From positions 186,001 through 250,000 of the forward strand of contig CAJIYH010000002.1 in assembly GCA_905181615.1 (NCBI GenBank): a DNA stretch of 64,000 nucleotides. The letters are read 5' to 3'. Below, piece after piece: positions 58,186-64,000 of the stretch. The position numbers were made by a program, and so were the translations under genes. Within the stretch, counting starts at the first letter, position 1; each line of letters opens with the position of its first letter. Source of the DNA: an uncultured Flavobacteriaceae bacterium (lineage in GTDB: Bacteria; Bacteroidota; Bacteroidia; Flavobacteriales; Flavobacteriaceae). The notes below the pieces were generated by a model that made no database searches, was not told where the DNA came from, and saw nothing but the letters and a program-made list of their open reading frames with translations.

Positions 58186-59514
58186 ATGTTCGATAGCTTA
58201 AGTGATAAATTAGACAAAGCCTTCCAGGTCCTTAAAGGGCACGGGAAGATTACCGAAATCAATGTAGCCGAAACCCTTAAAGAAGTAAGACGTGCATTAC
58301 TTGATGCCGATGTTAACTTTAAAATTGCAAAAGATTTTACTAATCGAGTAAAAGAAAAGGCATTGGGTCAGGAGGTTTTAATAACTCTTAATCCAGGACA
58401 ATTACTAGTTAAGATCGTTAAAGACGAATTGACTGAACTCATGGGTGGTGAAGTGGCTGGTGTAAATTTGGCTTCCAACCCAAGTGTTATTTTAATGTCG
58501 GGGCTTCAGGGATCTGGTAAAACAACTTTTTCAGGAAAACTGGCTTTACATTTTAAAAACAAAAAAGCAAAAAACCCATTATTAGTTGCCTGTGATGTTT
58601 ATCGTCCGGCTGCAATAGACCAATTAAAAATTATTGCAGAACAAGTTGGAGTTGGAATTTATAAGGATATTGAAGAAAAAAATCCAGTTAAAATTGCAAA
58701 AGCTGGTATAGCTTTCGCAAAATCGAACAAGCATGATTTAGTAATTGTAGATACTGCAGGTCGATTAGCTGTGGATGAAGTTTTGATGAAAGAAATTTCG
58801 GATATTCACAAAGCAATAAAACCAGACGAAACCTTATTTGTTGTTGACTCAATGACAGGTCAAGATGCGGTGAATACTGCAAAAGCATTTCATGATGTTT
58901 TGAATTTTGATGGGGTTGTTCTTACTAAACTAGACGGAGATACACGAGGGGGTGCTGCACTTTCAATTAAGACCGTTGTTCAAAAACCAATAAAGTTTAT
59001 TGGAACTGGAGAGAAGATGGAAGCATTAGATGTTTTCTATCCAGATCGTATGGCCGATCGAATCCTAGGAATGGGAGATGTTGTTTCACTTGTAGAAAGA
59101 GCTCAAGAGCAGTTTGATCAAGAAGAGGCGCGAAAAATAAATAAAAAAATAGCTAAAAACCAATTCGGTTTTGATGACTTCCTTTCTCAAATTCAACAAG
59201 TAAAGAAAATGGGGAACATGAAAGACCTTATAGGAATGATACCAGGAGTTGGAAAAGCAACGAAAGATCTGGATATAGACGACGATGCGTTTAAATATAT
59301 AGAAGCAATAATTGGATCCATGACTCCAAGCGAAAGATCGAACCCTAATTTATTAAATATAAACCGTAAAAAAAGAATAGCCAAAGGTTCTGGGCGTAAT
59401 CTTAACGAAGTAAATCAAATGGTAAAGCAATTTCATCAAATGAGTAAAATGATGAAAATGATGCAAGGTGGAAAAGGAAAGCAAATGATGCAAATGATTC
59501 AAGGAACACGATAA
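58186..59514 (+). CDS. ffh: Signal recognition particle protein Ffh
   Basis: Binds 4.5S RNA and signal sequences to bring nascent membrane proteins to FtsY and SecYEG. 442 residues in N, G and M domains: GLQGSGKTTFSGKLALH (P-loop, about 105-122), DVYRPAAIDQL, DTAGRLAVD, TKLDGDTRGGAALS, and a methionine-rich M domain (MGNMKDLIGMIPGVGKA to QMMQMIQ). folD follows after 5 bp. Confidence 0.97.
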   Translation: MFDSLSDKLDKAFQVLKGHGKITEINVAETLKEVRRALLDADVNFKIAKDFTNRVKEKALGQEVLITLNPGQLLVKIVKDELTELMGGEVAGVNLASNPSVILMSGLQGSGKTTFSGKLALHFKNKKAKNPLLVACDVYRPAAIDQLKIIAEQVGVGIYKDIEEKNPVKIAKAGIAFAKSNKHDLVIVDTAGRLAVDEVLMKEISDIHKAIKPDETLFVVDSMTGQDAVNTAKAFHDVLNFDGVVLTKLDGDTRGGAALSIKTVVQKPIKFIGTGEKMEALDVFYPDRMADRILGMGDVVSLVERAQEQFDQEEARKINKKIAKNQFGFDDFLSQIQQVKKMGNMKDLIGMIPGVGKATKDLDIDDDAFKYIEAIIGSMTPSERSNPNLLNINRKKRIAKGSGRNLNEVNQMVKQFHQMSKMMKMMQGGKGKQMMQMIQGTR

Positions 59515-59519
59515 AAGAT

Positions 59520-60398
59520 ATGATACTACTAGACGGAAAAAAAACCTCGCAAGAGATCAAAGAAGAGATTAAATTAAAAGTTTCAGACATGAAACAACTT
59601 GGCGTTCGTGTTCCTCATTTAGCTGCTGTTCTGGTTGGAAGCGATGGAGCTAGCTTGACTTATGTAGGTAGCAAAGTACGTTCTTGTGAGCAAATCGGAT
59701 TTGAATCAACACTCATTCGTTTAGAAGATGATATAACCGAAGATGAACTACTTCTTCAAATAGATAAACTTAATAAAAACGAAACCCTAGATGGATATAT
59801 AGTTCAGTTGCCCTTACCAAAACACATTAATGAAGAGCGTGTGTTGTTGGCAATTGATCCAAAAAAAGATGTGGATGGTTTTCATCCCGCTAATTTTGGA
59901 CGTATGGCACTTGATTTAGATGCTTTTATTCCTGCCACTCCTTATGGAATTATGCAGCTTTTAGAGCGTTATAAAGTTCCAACTTCTGGCAAGCATTGTG
60001 TTGTAGTTGGACGCAGTCACATTGTTGGAAGGCCAATAAGCATCTTGATGAGTCAAAAAGGGCCTGCAGGAGACGCTACAGTAACGGTTGCTCATAGTAG
60101 AACTCAAAACTTAGCAGAACTCACTAAAAAAGCAGATATTGTTGTTATGGCCCTTGGTATCCCAGAATATTTAACTGCTGACATGGTGAAAGAGGGAGCG
60201 ACTATTATAGATGTTGGAATTACTCGTGTTGCCGATGAATCGCATCCAAAAGGATATGTTATTAAAGGTGATGTTGCCTTCGATGAGGTTGCTGAAAAAG
60301 CAAGTTTTATAACTCCAGTCCCTGGCGGAGTAGGTCCAATGACAATTGCTATGTTACTTCAAAACACCTTGCTAGCTAGAGAGTGGAATCAGGCTTAG
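59520..60398 (+). CDS. folD: Methylenetetrahydrofolate dehydrogenase / cyclohydrolase
   Basis: A bifunctional enzyme interconverting 5,10-methylene- and 10-formyl-tetrahydrofolate for purine and formyl-Met synthesis. 292 residues: VGSDGASLTYVGSKVRSCEQ with the catalytic Lys, YIVQLPLPKH, DVDGFHPANFG, the NADP loop VVGRSHIVGRPISILM and PVPGGVGPMTIAMLLQNT. Its 3' end overlaps that of the convergent membrane protein by 23 bp. Confidence 0.96.
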   Translation: MILLDGKKTSQEIKEEIKLKVSDMKQLGVRVPHLAAVLVGSDGASLTYVGSKVRSCEQIGFESTLIRLEDDITEDELLLQIDKLNKNETLDGYIVQLPLPKHINEERVLLAIDPKKDVDGFHPANFGRMALDLDAFIPATPYGIMQLLERYKVPTSGKHCVVVGRSHIVGRPISILMSQKGPAGDATVTVAHSRTQNLAELTKKADIVVMALGIPEYLTADMVKEGATIIDVGITRVADESHPKGYVIKGDVAFDEVAEKASFITPVPGGVGPMTIAMLLQNTLLAREWNQA

Positions 60399-61260
60399 AG
60401 TCCTCCATGGCATTATAAATCTGCAAGATTAATAAGGCAAAGATAACTCCAGTTAAAATTAAAATGATGTTAAGAAATCCATCTGCTGAGAAGGATAATC
60501 GGATTAATATGGTAGCAATTATAAAGCCTGTATTTCTAATCAATTTGCTGTATTCTTCTGTATAGCGGAATGATATTAAAAGTATAATAACATCGGTTAG
60601 TATTAGGAGTGTGAAGAATTGATTGAAAAACACGCTGTCTATATTATTTACAAATCTATCGTTATACAGATTAAGTGACCAGGTTGCAAGAGAATAGATC
60701 GACGCGGAAACTAATAAGGTTAATAAAACCAAACTCACAATTTTCTTAGAGTTTATGAATTTCAACAGCTTTGGGTCAATAACTTCTTTTTTGGGAAATT
60801 TATTTTTGCCTTTATTAAAAAAGAAAATAAGGAGAAATAATAATAAAAATCCAAATAAATCAACCACGAGTTCAAGATTATGTTGACTTAAATGCCAATT
60901 ACCTTTTAGGTCCATCAAGGGAATGTCTTTGAATATTTTTCGAATAACAATCAGTGAAATGATTTCAAATTGTTTTGATACACAAGATGTAAATGAGCGT
61001 GGGAGATAGAATACTAATAAATAAACTTCGTAAATTAGAATTAACGAAAAAGGGGTGTATATCGCTGTTATTGGATCGTTTAACAAGCTACTGTTTGTGC
61101 CTGCTAAAAAATAGACTTCATTTGCTTTCAGGGCAATTAATAGTAGGTGAATTAAAAAGCCTAAACCCGCTAATGAAAGTATAACAGATTCAAATTTTTT
61201 GCGAATGTGATCTCCAAAAACGGTAGTGAAAATTGTATTTACTCTATTTCTATATTCCAT
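60376..61260 (-). CDS. Multi-pass membrane protein of unknown function
   Basis: 294 residues with about seven hydrophobic segments (near 26-45, 65-85, 131-150, 175-195, 215-233, 243-258 and 264-282). Short charged links include KGKNKFPKKEVIDPKLLKF between the third and fourth. I see no enzyme, transporter or ion-channel motif. The overall build, with a possible four-helix front part (ESVILSLAGLGFLIHL), is faintly like an ion-transport sensor domain, but this is not a call. It starts on the last base of the VOC gene's stop region and is probably co-transcribed with it. Confidence 0.65.
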   Translation of the reverse strand: MEYRNRVNTIFTTVFGDHIRKKFESVILSLAGLGFLIHLLLIALKANEVYFLAGTNSSLLNDPITAIYTPFSLILIYEVYLLVFYLPRSFTSCVSKQFEIISLIVIRKIFKDIPLMDLKGNWHLSQHNLELVVDLFGFLLLFLLIFFFNKGKNKFPKKEVIDPKLLKFINSKKIVSLVLLTLLVSASIYSLATWSLNLYNDRFVNNIDSVFFNQFFTLLILTDVIILLISFRYTEEYSKLIRNTGFIIATILIRLSFSADGFLNIILILTGVIFALLILQIYNAMEDSKPDSTL

Positions 61261-61682
61261 TATGATGCAAATAATTGACTAACATTCTTAAAGCATTTAA
61301 ATTCCAAAGCATTTCCAGAGGGATCATAAAAAAATAAGGTCATCTGTTCACCTGGTTTTCCCTCAAACCTAAGGTAAGGTTCGATTTCGAATTTAATTTT
61401 TTTTGCTATTAAGCGTTTGCTGAATATTTGAAAATCATCCCACGGAAGAACAATTCCGAAATGTGGAACAGGTACTGATTTTCCATCTACTTCATTAAAA
61501 TGCTTATGTCCTTTAAATTCAGTGTCCTCGTGTAAAACAAGTTGGTGACCGAAAAAATCATAATCGGCCCACTGTTTACTTGTTCTTCCATGAATAAGAC
61601 CTAAAGTGTTTTCATAAAAATCTCTAGCAATGGGTAGGTTGTGAGCCGGTATAGCTAAATGAAATGGTGATATTTTTCGCAT
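61260..61682 (-). CDS. VOC-family (glyoxalase/dioxygenase superfamily) protein
   Basis: 140 residues in two beta-alpha-beta-beta-beta modules. The metal-site pattern is visible: FHLAIPAHNLPIARDFYENTLGL (His near residue 8), PHFGIVLPWDDF (His in the second module) and DPSGNALEFK (Glu). It belongs to the small proteins related to glyoxalase and extradiol dioxygenases, here often annotated as a dioxygenase; the substrate cannot be told. It overlaps the next gene by one base and diverges from queE. Confidence 0.85.
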   Translation of the reverse strand: MRKISPFHLAIPAHNLPIARDFYENTLGLIHGRTSKQWADYDFFGHQLVLHEDTEFKGHKHFNEVDGKSVPVPHFGIVLPWDDFQIFSKRLIAKKIKFEIEPYLRFEGKPGEQMTLFFYDPSGNALEFKCFKNVSQLFAS

Positions 61683-61762
61683 ATTTAAAGGTAGACATTT
61701 TTTTGGTATTTTTTTTAGGTGTAATTATAACAGTTCAAATAGCGCACTTTTCAATATTAGAT

Positions 61763-61770
61763 TATCTTTG
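61763..61770 (+). promoter_or_regulatory. Candidate -7 box for queE
   Basis: TATCTTTG lies just 4 bp before the ATG at 61775. If used, transcription begins at or next to the start codon, giving a leaderless mRNA. Confidence 0.45.
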
Positions 61771-61774
61771 TCGC

Positions 61775-62407
61775 ATGACAGAAATTGAACTGAAGCAAAA
61801 GGTAAATCAAGGGGTTTATTTACCATTAATGGAAGCATTTTACACCCTGCAAGGTGAAGGTTATCATAAGGGAAGTGCTGCTTATTTTATTCGTATTGGC
61901 GGATGTGATGTGGGTTGTCATTGGTGTGATGTTAAAGAAAGTTGGGACGCGCAAAAGCATCCTCCAACTGGAATCGAGTCAATAGTTCAAGAAGCTAAAA
62001 AATGGTCTAATACAGTTGTTGTTACTGGAGGAGAGCCTTTGATGTGGCCAATGTACCCATTGACTACAGAGCTTAAGAGCAAAGGAATTATCACCCACAT
62101 AGAAACTTCAGGTGCCTACAATTTAAGTGGTGCTTGGGATTGGTTTTGTCTTTCTCCTAAAAAAACTAAGTTACCAACCCCTGAAGCTTATAAAGCAGCT
62201 GATGAACTAAAAATGATTATTCATAATCAGAATGATTTTAAGTTTGCGGAAGAACAAGCCGCATTGGTTGGTGAAGATTGTATTTTATTTTTACAGCCCG
62301 AGTGGAGTAAACGTGAGCAAATGATGCCAGAAATGGTAGATTATGTTCTTAAAAATCCCCGCTGGAAAGTATCATTACAAACGCATAAATATTTAAATAT
62401 TCCTTAA
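61775..62407 (+). CDS. queE: 7-carboxy-7-deazaguanine synthase
   Basis: A radical SAM enzyme in the synthesis of queuosine, a modified tRNA base. 210 residues. The three cluster cysteines are in GGCDVGCHWCDVKESW (Cx3Cx2C), preceded by PLMEAFYTLQGEGYHKGSAA, the typical QueE opening; VVTGGEPLMWP holds SAM and HIETSGAYN follows. The start ATG 61775 (MTEIEL) was chosen; an upstream extension is hydrophobic and lies over the divergent promoter. Its stop shares the four bases TTAA with the convergent methyltransferase. Other que genes are not in the window. Confidence 0.94.
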   Translation: MTEIELKQKVNQGVYLPLMEAFYTLQGEGYHKGSAAYFIRIGGCDVGCHWCDVKESWDAQKHPPTGIESIVQEAKKWSNTVVVTGGEPLMWPMYPLTTELKSKGIITHIETSGAYNLSGAWDWFCLSPKKTKLPTPEAYKAADELKMIIHNQNDFKFAEEQAALVGEDCILFLQPEWSKREQMMPEMVDYVLKNPRWKVSLQTHKYLNIP

Positions 62408-63111
62408 ATACTGAGTTGTGCGAGGAAATCAAAATTCTCTCCTTGCTCGATTATTTTAAATTTAAACCCACAACTTTTTGAAACTTCTTTTAGAGTTTTA
62501 GGATCAATATAAAGCCATGGAAATTCCTCGCTTTTACCCTGGAATCGGATTCCAAAATCTACTTCTCCATAATATGTTTTATCCTCTTTCCAGAGTGCGA
62601 TATCTTCTTTTTCGAATAAGTAAATTAGGTCAGAGGAATCAACTAATATTTTACCCTCAGCTGCTATTAGTTTTTTAAGGTGTTTTAAGAGTTTCGGGAG
62701 TTCGGCAATTGTTTTTCCAATTCCCATTCCATTCATAAGCAATAAAATGGTTTCGAATCCGGTTTCTTCAAAATCCCATATAGAAATATGCTTTGTTTTT
62801 TTAACGCCTCTTTTTTCGGCAACATATATAGCTCCTTCAGAAATATCTAAAGCCGTTACATTATGGTTGCATAGGTTTTGTAAATACAAACTATGACTTC
62901 CAGTTCCACAGCCAACATCAAGGATTTTACCACGTGCTAGTTCAAGTGCTTTTTTTTCTATTGAAGGCATTTTTTCAAAATCCCTAAAGAAATAAGATAG
63001 TGGAACATCATCTTCATCTGTAAGGTTAGTCCAGGTTGTGATGTTTTGGTTTTCAGGACCTAGAAAATATGTTTTAAGTGCTTTTCCAAATATATCGGTT
63101 TGTGCTTTCAA
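62404..63111 (-). CDS. SAM-dependent class I methyltransferase
   Basis: About 235 residues from a TTG at 63111; the longer frame to 63213 runs over the divergent gene and lacks support. Motif I is clear (KILDVGCGTGSHSLYLQ), followed by VTALDISEGAIYVAE with the acidic ribose-binding residue and a GIGKTIAELPKLLKHLKKLI helix. The acceptor substrate is unknown. It is divergent from the YkgJ-like gene with 31 bp between starts, so the promoters must be very close or overlap. Confidence 0.82.
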   Translation of the reverse strand: MKAQTDIFGKALKTYFLGPENQNITTWTNLTDEDDVPLSYFFRDFEKMPSIEKKALELARGKILDVGCGTGSHSLYLQNLCNHNVTALDISEGAIYVAEKRGVKKTKHISIWDFEETGFETILLLMNGMGIGKTIAELPKLLKHLKKLIAAEGKILVDSSDLIYLFEKEDIALWKEDKTYYGEVDFGIRFQGKSEEFPWLYIDPKTLKEVSKSCGFKFKIIEQGENFDFLAQLSI

Positions 63112-63142
63112 TTTAATTGTAGTTTTACGGAAAATATAAAAA

Positions 63143-63637
63143 ATGCAGGATCGCCTACTTTCACTTCCCAAGGATGCCAAAGATAAGGCAATAGAAACAA
63201 AAAAGTTTTTCAATAAGCTTAAAAAAAGAGCCCCTAAAAACTTAGATAATTTGGTTGAAGAAATTCATGATGATGTTTTTGAAAAAACTGACTGTCTTTC
63301 TTGTGCGAATTGCTGCAAAACTACAGGGCCTTTGTTTTTGAAACAGGATATTGCTCGTATATCTAAAGTCATTGGATTAAAACCAGCTCAATTTGAAAAA
63401 AAATATCTAAGAATTGATGAGGATAACGACTGGGTATTACAAAAAGTACCTTGTTCTTTTTTAGGAGCTGATGATGCTTGTACAATCTATGATGTTAGAC
63501 CAAAGGCTTGTCAAGAATTCCCTCATACAAATCAAAAAAATATTTATAAAATCACCGATTTAACAATCAAGAACACGAGTATTTGTCCAGCAGCTTTTGA
63601 TGTGGTAGAACGAATAAAAGCTTCAATTAAACTTTAG
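63143..63637 (+). CDS. YkgJ-family cysteine-cluster protein
   Basis: 164 residues. After a charged helical N-terminus the sequence has CLSCANCCKTTGPLF (four Cys), KVPCSFLGADDACTIYDVRP and KACQEFPH. This cysteine arrangement defines the YkgJ/UPF0153 family, thought to bind zinc or an iron-sulfur cluster; the function is not established. Its stop overlaps that of the convergent gene in the four bases TTAG (63634-63637). Confidence 0.86.
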   Translation: MQDRLLSLPKDAKDKAIETKKFFNKLKKRAPKNLDNLVEEIHDDVFEKTDCLSCANCCKTTGPLFLKQDIARISKVIGLKPAQFEKKYLRIDEDNDWVLQKVPCSFLGADDACTIYDVRPKACQEFPHTNQKNIYKITDLTIKNTSICPAAFDVVERIKASIKL

Positions 63638-64000
63638 TCATCATAGAGCAAATACTTAGATCGTATTTTTAAATAAGTATCTATCTGGGGTTTCCAACTC
63701 GCTCTAATTTCTTCTTCTGAGGCTCCTTTTGTGATTTGTTGTTGTAAGGTTTTGGTTCCTGCGATTCTAGCAAAGCTATCGAAGAAAAAAGCTTCTTTAT
63801 TTTGGATCATTTTATAACTATCGATCAACCAATTAATTTCTACTCGATCTAATCTCGATTGATTTCTAAGATCAGTTCCATAACATAATAAGCCTTTTTG
63901 TTTAGGGTATTTGGCACCAAAATTAGGTTGAGGTTTGAATTTAAAACCACCCTTTTTAAAATCAGGATGTCCATAAATTTGAAATTGCATTTCAGTTCCT
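63634..64000 (-). CDS. DUF1343 / NamZ-like exo-beta-N-acetylmuramidase, C-terminal part (truncated by the window)
   Basis: The frame continues past the ATG at 63990 to the window edge (Gly-Thr-Glu before the Met), so only the last 121 or so residues are visible. QFQIYGHPDFKKGGFKFKPQ, YGTDLRNQS, the long helix VEINWLIDSYKMI, FFDSFARIAGTKTLQQQI and EEIRASWKPQIDTYLKIRSK followed by YLLY are the DUF1343 C-terminal pattern. Characterised NamZ removes terminal N-acetylmuramic acid from peptidoglycan fragments, so a role in wall recycling is likely. The catalytic N-terminal domain lies outside the window. Confidence 0.83.
   Translation of the reverse strand, partial: GTEMQFQIYGHPDFKKGGFKFKPQPNFGAKYPKQKGLLCYGTDLRNQSRLDRVEINWLIDSYKMIQNKEAFFFDSFARIAGTKTLQQQITKGASEEEIRASWKPQIDTYLKIRSKYLLYDD

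Noticed and set aside
61664-61774. N-terminal membrane-like extension of queE
   Set aside because: QueE is a soluble enzyme; the extension overlaps the divergent VOC gene and carries the likely promoter.

Overview
The window looks like a chromosome segment from a marine member of the Flavobacteriia (Bacteroidota) with a compact, AT-rich genome. Evidence for this: proteorhodopsin beside a Blh-type retinal-forming enzyme; a SusC/SusD pair; PorT and TamL, which are Bacteroidota envelope proteins; a short 287-residue primary sigma factor; Bacteroidota-type -7 promoter boxes (TAnnTTTG); and gene orders usual for the group (ftsZ-yqeY, ubiE-porT, rplQ-carA-eno-gltA). The family-level placement is inference. 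I see no CRISPR array, insertion sequence, prophage or defence island.

Layout. 1-0.9 kb: the 3' end of ftsZ, yqeY and tRNA-Arg(UCG). 0.9-3.4 kb: a broken pentapeptide-repeat gene, a small membrane protein, a DUF1338/HglS-like dioxygenase and a lipoprotein. 3.4-6.8 kb: nadA-nadB-nadC, which makes the NAD precursor from aspartate. 7.1-14.8 kb: an OmpA protein with calcium-binding-type repeats, rpe, rpoD, pnp, rpsO, accD and fbaA. 14.8-19.7 kb: tamL, an rRNA/tRNA methyltransferase, porT and ubiE/menG. 19.8-24.7 kb: the trkA-trkH potassium system, rarA and rlmB. 24.8-29.3 kb: susC-susD. 29.6-31.1 kb: pabB-pabC for folate synthesis. 31.1-31.8 kb: the decayed 3' end of a second, different susD.

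31.8-48.7 kb is one long ribosomal cluster (rpsL-rpsG-fusA, then S10, spc and alpha operons fused head to tail, including secY, infA and rpoA). Two genes in it, rpmD (L30) and rpmJ (L36), are short and easy to miss. A strong terminator closes it, followed by carA, eno and gltA. 52.6-64 kb: an SDR/DUF2867 protein and a partner of unknown function, argS, proteorhodopsin and blh (divergent), ffh, folD, a multi-pass membrane protein, a VOC protein, queE, a methyltransferase, a YkgJ-type cysteine-cluster protein, and the C-terminal part of a DUF1343/NamZ-like protein cut by the window edge.

Most of the window is core housekeeping. The points worth a second look are: two gene remnants (31.3 kb and 0.94 kb); a 36-nt terminator-containing repeat downstream of both susD copies; a perfect 14-bp palindrome at the expected start of blh transcription, between blh and proteorhodopsin; a possible structured leader in front of rpsD (S4); convergent gene pairs whose stop codons share the same four bases; and AccD and L36 proteins without their usual zinc-binding cysteines. 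I did not find a convincing, wholly new multi-gene system.
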